NCBI RefSeq assembly: GCF_009856865.1
Contig: NZ_WVUD01000029.1
Span: forward strand, 1 to 47,628
DNA: 47,628 nt
Direction of reading: 5' to 3'
Source: Solidesulfovibrio aerotolerans
GTDB taxonomy: Bacteria; Desulfobacterota; Desulfovibrionia; Desulfovibrionales; Desulfovibrionaceae
Below the pieces are notes generated by a model. It worked only from the letters and a program-made list of their open reading frames with translations, did no database searches and was not told where the DNA came from. Of the stretch, positions 25,028 through 34,250 are shown piece after piece. Each line of letters starts with the position of its first letter. Position 1 is the first letter of the stretch. A program made the translations under genes and the position numbers.

Positions 25028-26241
25028 TGCCCTCGCGCGGGCCGTCCCTGGAAGATCTCATCGGCATTGAGCACAGCAAGCTGGGTTTTTTCCAGGAGTT
25101 GCGCCAGACCATCGAAGCCTTAAAGGACGCCAACACCCAGTCTGCCCAGCGCCGCCGCGAAATCGCGGCCATTCTCGACGGCATCACCGACATCATGATG
25201 GTGCTCTCCAGCGATCTGCGCATCCTTTCGGTCAACCACGTCTTTCGCCAGACCTTCCCGGAAACGCCCCATCCCGAGGGCCTCTACTGCCACGAGATCT
25301 TTTGCGGCGACGACAAACCCTGCGCCAACTGTCCGGCCAGCGCCTCCTTTGCCTCCGGCGACATCTGCCGGGAAACGGCCATCTTTAAAATCGGCGGCCG
25401 CAACACCCAGTTCGAGATGGTGGCCTCGCCCATCCACCGGCCCGATGACCCGGAAAGCCATATCCTGGTCTTTAAGCGCGACGTCAGCCGGGAAAAGGAA
25501 TATCAGGCCAAGTTTTTCCAGGCGGAAAAGATGGCCACCATCGGCATGCTGGCCACGGGCGTGGCCCATGAGGTCAACAATCCGCTGACCGCCATTTTCG
25601 GTTTTGCCGAGGGGCTGCGCCGCCGCATGCCGGCGCTCAAGGAAAAGGTCGATCCCCGGGTGATGGAGGACGTGGAAGACTATGTGGCCACCATCCTGCT
25701 GGAGTGCCGCCGCTGCCAGGACATCGTCACCACCCTGCTGACCTTTAGCCGCCAGAAAACGGTCAGCTTTGCTGCCGTCAGCTTAAACGCCGTGGTCAAC
25801 GACACGCTCAAACTCCTGCGCAGCCACTTGAAACAACGCACCCAGGCCAAGATCACCGTGCGCACGGAGTTGAGCGAGAATCTGCCCAAGGTGCACGGCG
25901 ACGAACACCAGATCAAACAGGTCATGCTCAATCTGCTGGTCAACGCCATGGACGCCATCACCGGTCCCGGACGCATCGTCATCACCACGTTCCAATCAAG
26001 CGAAGGCGTGGTCTGCCTGTCGGTGGAGGATTCCGGCTGCGGCATCCCGCCCGAACACGCGGACAAGCTTTTCGAGCCGTTTTTCACCACCAAACGCTCC
26101 GGCAAGGGCATCGGCATCGGGCTTTCCACCTGCATGTCCATCGTCAAAAAACACCAAGGGGATATAACGGTTGCCAGCGTGCCCGGCCACGGCGCGACGT
26201 TTACCGTCAAGTTCCCCGTCAATACGGATACAACCACGTGA
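25027..26241 (+). CDS. PAS sensor histidine kinase (ErcS'-like) with a four-cysteine cluster
   Basis: A 404-residue soluble kinase with no membrane helix. Residues 25-45 are a short coiled coil. A PAS domain at 45-155 contains Cys88, 93, 99 and 102 (YCHEIFCGDDKPCANCP), which could hold metal or an iron-sulfur cluster. The HisKA box HEVNNPLTAIFGFAEGL has His181, and the ATPase domain has NLLVNAMDAI, DSGCGIP and GKGIGIGLS. The ATG at 25027 overlaps the stop of the ErcA-like gene, and its own stop overlaps the next gene's GTG by four bases. The tight coupling implies that the dehydrogenase homologue, kinase and regulator form one pathway. Confidence 0.88.
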   Translation: MPSRGPSLEDLIGIEHSKLGFFQELRQTIEALKDANTQSAQRRREIAAILDGITDIMMVLSSDLRILSVNHVFRQTFPETPHPEGLYCHEIFCGDDKPCANCPASASFASGDICRETAIFKIGGRNTQFEMVASPIHRPDDPESHILVFKRDVSREKEYQAKFFQAEKMATIGMLATGVAHEVNNPLTAIFGFAEGLRRRMPALKEKVDPRVMEDVEDYVATILLECRRCQDIVTTLLTFSRQKTVSFAAVSLNAVVNDTLKLLRSHLKQRTQAKITVRTELSENLPKVHGDEHQIKQVMLNLLVNAMDAITGPGRIVITTFQSSEGVVCLSVEDSGCGIPPEHADKLFEPFFTTKRSGKGIGIGLSTCMSIVKKHQGDITVASVPGHGATFTVKFPVNTDTTT

Positions 26242-27566
26242 CCAGCCCTTATTCCGTTCTGGTGGTGGACGACGAACCGTCCATCGGCAAGTTGCTCAAA
26301 AAAGAAATGTCCACCCCGGTCCGGGCCGTTTCAACGGCGGAAAGTGCCCATCAGGCCCGGGAAATGCTGCGCCGCAACACCTACGAAGTGGCGGTGCTCG
26401 ATCTGCGTCTGCCCGACGCCGACGGCCTGGATCTGCTGGTGGAAATCCGCCAGCACTCCCCGGATGTCGAGGTCATCATCATCACCGGCCACGGCAACAT
26501 CGACAGCGCCGTGGAGGCCATGAAACTCGGGGCCTACGACTACATCACCAAGCCCTTTAACCTGGAAGAACTGGAACTGGTGGTGGAGCGGGCCTACCAG
26601 CGGGCCTGCCTGCGCTTTGAAAACCGCCAGTTGCGCCACGCCCAGCGCCAGGCCCAGCCCCAGGAGATCATTGGCAACTCCGCCGCCATCAAGCAAATCC
26701 GCTTTCTTATCGACAAGGTGGCTCCCACCGAAGTGCCGGTGCTCATTACCGGCGAATCCGGGTCCGGCAAGGAAGTGGCGGCCACGGCCATTCAGGCCCG
26801 GTCCAGGCGGGCGGACAAGCCCTATGTCATCAAAAACTGCGCCACCCTGCAAAAGGAACTGGCCCGCTCGGAACTGTTTGGCTACGTCAAGGGGTCGTTT
26901 ACCGGAGCCACGGAGAACCGCGAAGGGCTTATGACCTTTGCCAACAAGGGGACGCTGTTTCTCGACGAAATTGGCGAATTGCCCATGGAGGTCCAGGCCT
27001 CGCTGCTGCGCACCCTGGAAAATAAGACCTATCGCCGGGTGGGCGACAAGGACGAGCGCACCGCCGATCTGCGCCTTTTATTTGCCACCAACCGCAACCT
27101 GGCCAAGGAAGTCGAGGCCGGACGGTTCCACGAGGCCCTTTTCCACCGCATAAACGTCTTTAATATCGAGCTGCCCCCGTTGCGCGACCGCAAGGAAGAC
27201 ATTCCGCTTCTGGTCGATTATTTTCTGGGGCGCATTGAAGGCGGCGGGGCCTACCGGGTGTCGGACAAGGCCATGGGGTGTCTGATCAACTACCATTGGC
27301 CGGGCAATATCCGGGAGCTGCGCAACGTCATCGAGCGCGGGGTGATCCTGTGCGAGGCCGGGGTGATCACGGAAAACGCCCTGCCCCGGGAACTGTCGCT
27401 GCGCTCCGAGGGCGAGAACGATTTTCTCTCCCTGGAAGGCGTTGAGCGGGAGCACATCGGCAAGGTGCTCGCCTGCTTTGGCAACAACCGCACCTTGGCC
27501 GCCACGGCGCTTGGCATCTCGCGCAAGACGCTCTACCGTAAGATCCGCGAGTACGGCATTATGTAA
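26238..27566 (+). CDS. Sigma-54 response regulator of the ErcA module
   Basis: A 442-residue NtrC-type protein. The receiver has DDE at 11-13 and phospho-acceptor Asp55 (VLDLRLPDA). The AAA+ domain has Walker A GESGSGKE and Walker B LFLDEIGE. The sigma-54 contact loop reads GSFTGA instead of the usual GAFTGA. A C-terminal Fis-like HTH reads TLAATALGISRKTLYRKIREYG. The GTG start at 26238 overlaps the kinase stop. Presumed partner of that kinase. A GGGGCGGC / GCCGCCCC hairpin without a T run follows at 27572-27603. Its target promoters are not visible in the module itself. Confidence 0.9.
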   Translation: MTSPYSVLVVDDEPSIGKLLKKEMSTPVRAVSTAESAHQAREMLRRNTYEVAVLDLRLPDADGLDLLVEIRQHSPDVEVIIITGHGNIDSAVEAMKLGAYDYITKPFNLEELELVVERAYQRACLRFENRQLRHAQRQAQPQEIIGNSAAIKQIRFLIDKVAPTEVPVLITGESGSGKEVAATAIQARSRRADKPYVIKNCATLQKELARSELFGYVKGSFTGATENREGLMTFANKGTLFLDEIGELPMEVQASLLRTLENKTYRRVGDKDERTADLRLLFATNRNLAKEVEAGRFHEALFHRINVFNIELPPLRDRKEDIPLLVDYFLGRIEGGGAYRVSDKAMGCLINYHWPGNIRELRNVIERGVILCEAGVITENALPRELSLRSEGENDFLSLEGVEREHIGKVLACFGNNRTLAATALGISRKTLYRKIREYGIM

Positions 27567-27646
27567 CGCCTGGGGCGGCGACGCAGGCCGCTGTTGCCGC
27601 CCCGCTGCAATCGCCAGCGGTTCCGCCCACCCAACCACGGGACGTT

Positions 27647-29707
27647 ATGATGGGAAGCATCGATATCGGGACGTTGGCAATCTGCCTGGGGCTTGTCGCC
27701 CTCCTGCAGTTCGTGGCCTTTTGCATCCAACTCCAGGTTGACCCGGCCCGCCCGGGGCCGGGCTGCTGGGCCGTGGCCAGCGCCATCGGCTGCGTCGGGG
27801 CCGCCGTCAACCTGCTCCGCGTCTTCCCAAGCCTGAGCGGCCACTACACCGTGCCCATCATCGTCTACATTCTTTCCCTCGTCGGCGGGCAGATCCTCGT
27901 CTACGTCGGCATCCTGCGCTTCCTCGGGCGCCGTGAAAAACGCGGCCCCCTCATCGCCCTGGCCGTTCTGACCGCCGCCGCAGCCCTCATTTTCACCTCC
28001 GTCCACGACGACCTCCCCGCCCGCCGCGTCTGCAGTTCGGTCATCTTCGCCCTGATCAGCTTCGCCTCCAGCCGGGCCCTGCTCAGGCATCACACCCCGG
28101 ATATCGCCGTCGGCGCACGCGCCGTGGCGGCCATCTTCGCGGTCAACGGCCTGGCCCTTGCCGCCCTGACGGCCCTTCCCGCCCTGGGCCTCTTGCAGCT
28201 CCCGCCCCCCCTGCCCGCAGTCCTGACCTACTTCGTTCTCCTGGTAGGCAGTCCGCTCGCCAGCATCGGCCTCATTGTCCTTGGAAACCAGAAACTCGCC
28301 GCCGAAAACAGGGAAGCGGGGGAGGGGCTGCGAACCGCCAAGATCTTCATGAAATCGGTCCTGGACAGCCTGACCGCCCATATCGCCCTCATCGACGCCA
28401 ACGGCGACATCATTCTGGTCAACAAGGCCTGGCGCGATTTTGCCCGGCTAAACGGCCTGGACCCGCAACGGGTTTGCGAAGGCACGAACTACCTTTGCGC
28501 CTGCGATGCCGCCGCCCGAAACGACGACGCCGAGGCCGATTCCTTTGCCGCCGGCATCCGCAAGGTCCTGGCTGGAGAACTCGGACAGTTCATCATGGAA
28601 TACCCCTGCCACGCGCCCCATGAGCGACGCTGGTTCGTCGGCCGGGTCACGCCCTTTCCCGGGGACGGCCCACGCCGGGTCGTGGTGGCCCACGAGGACA
28701 TCTCCGAACGCAAGCTTATGGAACTGGCCTTGGCCGAATCCAACAAAAAACTTGCGGCCTACAGCGCCACCGATGCCTTGACCGGCATCGCCAACCGCCG
28801 CCGCTTCGACGAGGTCTTTGCCAGCGAATACGCCCGCCATGCCCGCTCCGGGGCAACCCTGTCCCTGGTCATGCTCGATATCGACTATTTCAAGAATTAC
28901 AACGACACCTATGGTCATGCCGAAGGGGACAACTGCCTGATCCAGGCGGCCGGCACCATCGCCCGAACCCTCCACCGCCAGACGGATCTGGCCGCCCGCT
29001 ACGGCGGCGAGGAATTCATCTGCCTGCTCCCCGACACGGATCTGGCCGGGGCTGTCGCCGTGGCCGAGGACATCCGCCAAAACGTCGCAGGGTTGGCCCT
29101 GCCCCATGCCCAGTCGGCCGTGGCCCCGGTCGTCACCGTCAGCATCGGCGTCCTGGCCGCCAAATGCCCGCCGGGCGCAGCCCCCGGCGATCTCTACAAG
29201 CAGGTCGATGCCCTGCTCTACAAGGCCAAGGGCAACGGACGAAACCGGGTGGAAAGCAACAGCCTCGAATCCGATGCCCCGGACGCCGCCGCAGCCGGAC
29301 AGGGCGTTGTCCGCATCTTCTGGGACACCGCCTTCGCCAGCGGCAACGCCACCATCGACCGGCAGCACCAGATGCTCATCGCCACGGCCAACGAACTGCT
29401 CCTGCTCATGACCCAAAACCCTTCCTGCCCCACCCTGGGCACCGCCATTGACGCTGCCCTCCAGCATGTCGTCGAGCATTTCCGGGACGAAGAACGCATC
29501 CTGGAAGCGGTCGATTTTCCGGGACTGGCCGAACACACGGCCGAGCACGAACGTCTGCTGCAAAAAGGGACGGCTCTCGTCAGCGGCTGGACCGAGGATT
29601 CTGCCTCCTCTGGCGAAATCATTCGCTTCATTGTCCATGACCTGATCATGATGCACATGCTTTCCAGTGACATCCAATACCACCTCTGCTTTAAGCAACC
29701 CGCCTGA
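27647..29707 (+). CDS. Membrane diguanylate cyclase with PAS and C-terminal hemerythrin
   Basis: A 686-residue protein in four parts. Six or seven hydrophobic helices occupy residues 5-220. A PAS domain (about 240-365) starts FMKSVLDSLTAHIALIDANG. A GGDEF domain has the active signature YGGEEF near 453 and an upstream product-inhibition site RQTD. A bacteriohemerythrin domain (about 550-682) has the diiron-ligand pattern IDRQHQML, HVVEHFRDEE, HTAEHE and HDLIMMHMLSSD. It should make cyclic di-GMP with output tuned by oxygen or redox state at the diiron site. Start ATG 27647 or the adjacent ATG 27650. Adjacent genes also encode redox sensors. Confidence 0.9.
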   Translation: MMGSIDIGTLAICLGLVALLQFVAFCIQLQVDPARPGPGCWAVASAIGCVGAAVNLLRVFPSLSGHYTVPIIVYILSLVGGQILVYVGILRFLGRREKRGPLIALAVLTAAAALIFTSVHDDLPARRVCSSVIFALISFASSRALLRHHTPDIAVGARAVAAIFAVNGLALAALTALPALGLLQLPPPLPAVLTYFVLLVGSPLASIGLIVLGNQKLAAENREAGEGLRTAKIFMKSVLDSLTAHIALIDANGDIILVNKAWRDFARLNGLDPQRVCEGTNYLCACDAAARNDDAEADSFAAGIRKVLAGELGQFIMEYPCHAPHERRWFVGRVTPFPGDGPRRVVVAHEDISERKLMELALAESNKKLAAYSATDALTGIANRRRFDEVFASEYARHARSGATLSLVMLDIDYFKNYNDTYGHAEGDNCLIQAAGTIARTLHRQTDLAARYGGEEFICLLPDTDLAGAVAVAEDIRQNVAGLALPHAQSAVAPVVTVSIGVLAAKCPPGAAPGDLYKQVDALLYKAKGNGRNRVESNSLESDAPDAAAAGQGVVRIFWDTAFASGNATIDRQHQMLIATANELLLLMTQNPSCPTLGTAIDAALQHVVEHFRDEERILEAVDFPGLAEHTAEHERLLQKGTALVSGWTEDSASSGEIIRFIVHDLIMMHMLSSDIQYHLCFKQPA

Positions 29708-30096
29708 ATCCTGGCCCAGTCCGGTCCCGCTTTTTTATACGGCCCGGCCGCCTCGGACGAGTCAAAAGGCACCACCCTTTCCGGTTAAGTCCCAACCTGC
29801 CCCATCCTGCCGGCCGGCCCGTGTTCGGGCATATTTGGAATCGGCCCACAGCGCCTCAAAATATTCTATTATTTAAGCGTATTCCAATATTACCGCGCAA
29901 ACAGAACCGCGGAACACGCCGCCCCATCCCTTTCGCTCTTCCGGTATGTATCTTGCTCTATGGCAGCAAGAACACAACAACGCGTCGGCCCGCTCCACTC
30001 CCTGGATGCCGTTCGGCGCGACGGCGCGGTGAGACACGTTCGACGGTCGCGTAAACCGACCGGGCGACGGCCTTTGCCTGCCCCAAGGAGTACCAC
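29708..30096. other. Intergenic region before the tetraheme cytochrome
   Basis: 390 bases with no convincing gene. Positions 29826-29905 are AT-rich, with an imperfect inverted repeat (TTGGAAT at 29835 and ATTCCAA at 29881) and a -10-like TATTAT at 29867. This looks like a promoter and operator region for the cytochrome, but no matching -35 box is seen. Confidence 0.4.
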
Positions 30097-30567
30097 ATGG
30101 GTTGGCGATTACCTGGTTGTCTGCTGGCTGCGGCCGGCCTGTCCCTGTCGTTGGCGTCCGTTGCCCCGGCCCAACCCGGCCCGGCCCGCTATGTCGGCAG
30201 CGCCGCCTGCGCCCCCTGCCACGCCGGGCAGTACGAACGCTTCCAACGCTTTTCCAAAAAAGCCCATTCCTCCAAAAGCCTGCGCCTTATGGCCAAGGGG
30301 TTGACCGACCAGGAGCAGGCCGGCTGCTACGCCTGCCACACCACGGGCTACGGCCGTCCTGGCGGATTTACAGATTTTACGGCCACGCCCGAACTGGCCG
30401 ACGCCGGTTGCGAAGTCTGCCACGGCCCAGGGGCGGACCATGCGGCCTCGGGTGATCCGGCCGCCATTAAAAGCCACCTCACCCTGGCCGACTGCGACCC
30501 CTGCCACAATGATGCCCGGGTGCGCTCCTTTGGCTACAAGCCGCTGCTCCATGCCGGGGCGCATTAA
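30097..30567 (+). CDS. Periplasmic tetraheme cytochrome c (c554-like)
   Basis: A 156-residue protein with a signal peptide (residues 1-26, cleaved near APAQ). Four CxxCH heme sites are at 38-42 (CAPCH), 77-81 (CYACH), 105-109 (CEVCH) and 133-137 (CDPCH). The spacing and the GCEVCHGPG motif resemble the cytochrome c554 family. It would carry electrons in the periplasm. AAGGAG lies six bases before the ATG. The heme-containing chemoreceptor gene follows 66 bases later, so the two may be coexpressed and could interact. Confidence 0.88.
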   Translation: MGWRLPGCLLAAAGLSLSLASVAPAQPGPARYVGSAACAPCHAGQYERFQRFSKKAHSSKSLRLMAKGLTDQEQAGCYACHTTGYGRPGGFTDFTATPELADAGCEVCHGPGADHAASGDPAAIKSHLTLADCDPCHNDARVRSFGYKPLLHAGAH

Positions 30568-30633
30568 AACCGTGGGTATGCAACGCGCAACACGGGGCAC
30601 GGCCTTTCCCGGCCCAGGCCCTGGAGACCGACT

Positions 30634-32439
30634 ATGTTTCGACGCACCCGCTCCATCCGTATAAAGGCCCTGGTCCTGGTGACTCTGGTGGCCGCTGCTG
30701 CGCTTGGCGGCCTGTTCGCCGCCAACACCCTGTGGCAGCGCGAGATGGCGTTGACCCGCATCCGCGAAACCGGAGCCGCCGAAGCCGAACTGATCAAACT
30801 TATCGTCAGCGAACCCATGGTCATTGGCGACAACGCCGCCACCACGGCCCAATTTGCCAAAATCGCCGCCAGCACACAGCGCCTGAAAGCCTACCTCACC
30901 GACTTTCGGGGTAGGATCACCTACGCCACCGATGCCGCCACCCTGCGCCGGCCCCTGGCCGAGGTCGCGGCCAGCCCGGGGCTGGCCGCCCGGTTGCAGG
31001 CCGCCCTGGCCACGGCTGTCGATGGCGACGGGTTGGAAACCGAAAGCAGCGGCACCGCCTCCTTTGCCACGGTGCGCGCCGTCAAAAATGCGCCCCAGTG
31101 CCACCACTGCCACGGTGCAAGCCGGTCCGTGCTCGGCGCGCTGGTCACCGTGGCCGACGTCGGCCCGGACATGGAGGCCCTGGCCGCCAACCAGCAGCGC
31201 ACGGCCCTGCTATCCCTGGCCGGCTTGGCCGTCCTGGTGGCCGGGCTGCTCCTTTTCATGAAATATTCCATCATCGACCGGCTGGCCTTTCTGGCCGCCA
31301 CCAGCCAACGCATCGCTTCCGGCGATATGGACGCCTGCCAGGCCGTGGCCGTGCGGGTCGATGCCCGCCAGGCCCAGGGCAGCGGTGATGAAATCACCGT
31401 GCTCGGTTCAGGCCTGTGCACCCTGGTGGCCACGCTTCGCGGCAAGATCGCCGAGGCCGACGCCAAAACCACGGAAGCGGCCAGTGAGGCCAACCGGGCC
31501 GGGGTCTGTCTGGCCGAAGCCGAAACGGCCCGGGAAGCGGCCGCCCGAGCCCGGCATGAAGGGGCTGTCCAGGCCGCCCAGACCCTGGAAGGCGTGCTGG
31601 ACCATCTGGGTGCCGCCACTGCCGCCCTGACCGACGCCGTGTCCCGGGCCGGGTCCGGGGCCAGAACCCAGAAGGACGCCGCCCTGGAGACCGCCGCCGC
31701 CATCAATCAGATGAACGAGTCCGTGGCGGACATGGCCAAAATAGCGGCCGGCGCGGCCAGGATCTCGGCCGAAGCCAAAGACAAGGCCAGCCTGGGGGCC
31801 GACACCGTGCACGAACTGGCCGGCTGCATCACCGGTGTGCGCGAACTGGCCGAAACCCTGCGCCGCGACATTGCCGCCCTGGGGCAGGAGGCCCAAGGCA
31901 TCGGCCAGATCATCAACGTCATCTCCGACATCGCCGATCAGACCAATCTGCTGGCCTTAAATGCCGCCATCGAGGCGGCCCGGGCCGGCGATGCCGGACG
32001 CGGGTTTGCCGTGGTGGCCGACGAAGTGCGCAAGCTGGCCGAAAAAACCATGCTCGCCACCAAGGACGTGGAAAAGGCCGTCACCAGCATCCAGACCGGC
32101 ACGAAGGCCCATGTGGACAGTGTGCAGGAGGCGGCTTCGGCCATTGAAACGGCTTCGACCCTGGCCCACCGCTCGGGCGAGGCGCTCTCCGGCATCGTGG
32201 AGCTGGTCACGGCGGCGGCCAAGCAAGTGCGCTCCATCGCGGCCTCGTGCGAAGACCAGTCGGCGGTGAGCGATGAAATCGGCCGATCCGTGGACGGCAT
32301 CAGCGCCATTTCCCAGGACACGGCCGAAACCATGGAACAGGCCGATCTGGCCGTTGGCCGTCTGGCCAGCCAGGCCGAGAGTCTCAAGCGCCTGACCGAC
32401 GACATGCTCGACGAACCGGCCGCCCAACTTCCGGCCTGA
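30634..32439 (+). CDS. DcrA-like methyl-accepting chemotaxis protein with periplasmic heme motif
   Basis: A 601-residue chemoreceptor. TM1 is at 11-31, the periplasmic domain at 32-188, and TM2 at about 189-211; a HAMP region and the signalling domain follow, with the hairpin tip [35 protein letters not shown] (core [14 protein letters not shown]). The periplasmic domain carries one c-type heme site, CHHCH at 156-160, the arrangement of DcrA, the oxygen/redox chemoreceptor of Desulfovibrio. It lacks a C-terminal CheR/CheB pentapeptide. GGAG lies nine bases before the ATG. The neighbouring cytochrome and hemerythrin cyclase genes fit a redox-taxis theme. Confidence 0.9.
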   Translation: MFRRTRSIRIKALVLVTLVAAAALGGLFAANTLWQREMALTRIRETGAAEAELIKLIVSEPMVIGDNAATTAQFAKIAASTQRLKAYLTDFRGRITYATDAATLRRPLAEVAASPGLAARLQAALATAVDGDGLETESSGTASFATVRAVKNAPQCHHCHGASRSVLGALVTVADVGPDMEALAANQQRTALLSLAGLAVLVAGLLLFMKYSIIDRLAFLAATSQRIASGDMDACQAVAVRVDARQAQGSGDEITVLGSGLCTLVATLRGKIAEADAKTTEAASEANRAGVCLAEAETAREAAARARHEGAVQAAQTLEGVLDHLGAATAALTDAVSRAGSGARTQKDAALETAAAINQMNESVADMAKIAAGAARISAEAKDKASLGADTVHELAGCITGVRELAETLRRDIAALGQEAQGIGQIINVISDIADQTNLLALNAAIEAARAGDAGRGFAVVADEVRKLAEKTMLATKDVEKAVTSIQTGTKAHVDSVQEAASAIETASTLAHRSGEALSGIVELVTAAAKQVRSIAASCEDQSAVSDEIGRSVDGISAISQDTAETMEQADLAVGRLASQAESLKRLTDDMLDEPAAQLPA

Positions 32440-32455
32440 CGCCAGATCGTTGCAA

Positions 32456-32483
32456 GCGGCCGGCGGGCAACACCGCCGGCCGC
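32456..32483 (+). terminator. GC hairpin after the chemoreceptor gene
   Basis: Eleven-base stem GCGGCCGGCGG / CCGCCGGCCGC with a six-base loop, 16 bases after the stop. No T run follows, so it may act as a stabilising hairpin or a weak terminator. Confidence 0.45.
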
Positions 32484-32723
32484 ATCAGGCTGCTTCAGGC
32501 TGTTGGCCTGCCTTCGCCTTGACGCAGCGCGCTTGCCCCCAGGCTCCCTGCCCGGTTTCGCCCCACCCGTCCGATGCCGCCAGGCCAAAAAGGGACGACG
32601 ACAGAGAGCTTGTCACTTGTTTGTCGTTTGGATAAGCTAACGCTCCTTTTTCATGCACCGGCGAGGCGCTCTCGTGGGCTTAAGCTGGAGATCCAGCAGC
32701 AAAGAGATGGAAGGAAGATTTCG

Positions 32724-33098
32724 ATGAAACGACCCGATTTTGCGAAATGCGGCGGCTTAGTCCCCGCCATCGCCCAGGAAGCGTGCAGCGGCGAAGTGCT
32801 CATGCTCGCCTACATGAACGAAGAAGCCTACGACAAAACCCTGGCCAGCGGCGAAGTCCATTACTACAGCCGCAGCCGCCAAAAAATCTGGCATAAGGGC
32901 GGCACCTCCGGCCATGTCCAAAAGGTGACCTCCATCCGCTTGGACTGCGACGCCGACACCATATTGGTGCTCGTCGAGCAGATCGGCGGCGCAGCCTGCC
33001 ACGAAGGCTACAAGTCCTGCTTTTTTACGGAAATCACCAACGACGGCGAACGCACCTGTTCCGCCAAAGTTTTCGATCCCAAGGAGGTCTATAAATAA
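32724..33098 (+). CDS. hisI: Phosphoribosyl-AMP cyclohydrolase
   Basis: A 124-residue HisI. Motifs are [35 protein letters not shown], the zinc/magnesium acidic run [10 protein letters not shown], and [13 protein letters not shown] with the metal-binding cysteines. It opens the ring of phosphoribosyl-AMP in histidine synthesis. It is the monofunctional form, without HisE. ATG 32724 is chosen because AAGGAAG lies upstream; longer frames start within the leader. Followed immediately by hisG. Confidence 0.92.
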   Translation: MKRPDFAKCGGLVPAIAQEACSGEVLMLAYMNEEAYDKTLASGEVHYYSRSRQKIWHKGGTSGHVQKVTSIRLDCDADTILVLVEQIGGAACHEGYKSCFFTEITNDGERTCSAKVFDPKEVYK

Positions 33099-33980
33099 AT
33101 GGCCAGCGACAACATGCTCAAACTTGGCATCCCCAAAGGCTCCCTGCAGGACGCCACCATGGCTTTGTTCGAGAAATCCGGCTGGAAAATCCGGATGCAC
33201 CATCGCAATTATTTCCCCGAGATAAACGACCCGGAAATCACCTGCTCCATGTGCCGCGCCCAGGAAATGTCGCGCTACGTCGAATCCGGCACCCTGGATT
33301 GCGGCCTGACCGGCAAGGACTGGATTCTGGAAAACGAGTCCGATGTCGTCGTCGTCGATGATCTGGTCTATTCCAAGGTGAGCAACCGTCCGGCGCGCTG
33401 GGTGCTGGCCGTGGCCGCCGATTCGCCCTACAAGCGCCCCGAGGATCTGGCCGGCAAAAAGATCGCCACCGAGCTGGTCAATTTCACCAAGCAGTATTTC
33501 GCCGGCGCGGGCATCCCCGTGGACGTGGAATTCTCCTGGGGTGCCACCGAAGCCAAGGTGGTCGAAGGTCTGGCCGACGCCATCGTGGAAGTGACCGAGA
33601 CCGGCACGACCATAAAGGCCCATGGCCTGCGCATCATCTCCGATCTGCTTTCGACCAACACCCAGCTTATCGCCAACAAAAAGGCCTGGGAAGTTCCGTT
33701 CAAGCGCCGCAAGATCGAGATTTTGAATATGATGTTGCAGGGCGCGCTGCGGGCCGAAGGGCTTGTGGGCCTGAAGATGAACGTGCCCGAAGAGAAGATG
33801 CCGGCCATCATGGCCCTGCTGCCGAGCCTGACCGCCCCCACTGTGGCTGGGCTTTACAACAAGACTTGGCTGTCGGTGGAAATCGTTGTGGCCGAAAGTT
33901 CCGTGCGCGATCTGATCCCCCAGCTCCATGACCTGGGTGCCGAGGGCATCATTGAGTACGCGCTCAATAAAGTTATCTAG
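33099..33980 (+). CDS. hisG: ATP phosphoribosyltransferase, long form
   Basis: A 293-residue HisG_L. The catalytic part (1-210) starts [19 protein letters not shown], with GLTGKDWI, and the PRPP loop reads [15 protein letters not shown]. The C-terminal regulatory domain (220-293) is present, so it is the histidine-feedback form that needs no HisZ. It catalyses the first step of histidine synthesis. The ATG directly follows the hisI TAA, and AAGGAGG lies in the last hisI codons, so translation is coupled. A strong terminator follows at 34007. Confidence 0.93.
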   Translation: MASDNMLKLGIPKGSLQDATMALFEKSGWKIRMHHRNYFPEINDPEITCSMCRAQEMSRYVESGTLDCGLTGKDWILENESDVVVVDDLVYSKVSNRPARWVLAVAADSPYKRPEDLAGKKIATELVNFTKQYFAGAGIPVDVEFSWGATEAKVVEGLADAIVEVTETGTTIKAHGLRIISDLLSTNTQLIANKKAWEVPFKRRKIEILNMMLQGALRAEGLVGLKMNVPEEKMPAIMALLPSLTAPTVAGLYNKTWLSVEIVVAESSVRDLIPQLHDLGAEGIIEYALNKVI

Positions 33981-34006
33981 TTTCGACGCAAAGAACAGCG
34001 AATAGC

Positions 34007-34040
34007 AAAACGGCCGCAGGCAGAAGTCTGCGGCCGTTTT
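34007..34040 (+). terminator. Rho-independent terminator of hisI-hisG
   Basis: Thirteen-base perfect stem AAAACGGCCGCAG / CTGCGGCCGTTTT with an eight-base loop. The A and T tails make it look bidirectional. Confidence 0.85.
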
Positions 34041-34250
34041 GCGTTTGTTGCAGTCGTGTGCCAGACGCATTTAAATCCTCTGTTCTCTGGAATTGGCCGT
34101 GGCTCCTGGGTTTGGTCCAAAGAGGAAATAAATGGAGACGCCGCAAAAAAGTACAATTTCAGCCAAGATTCTGATACGAAAATTGAAAAAGACAATACGA
34201 CAATGACCATCCACGCTTTTTGCGGTACGAAAAATCTCAAGGAGCCTTCA

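Noticed and set aside
28448-29698. 416-codon minus-strand frame
   Set aside because: Exact antisense of the GGDEF and hemerythrin domains, which are clearly the coding strand.
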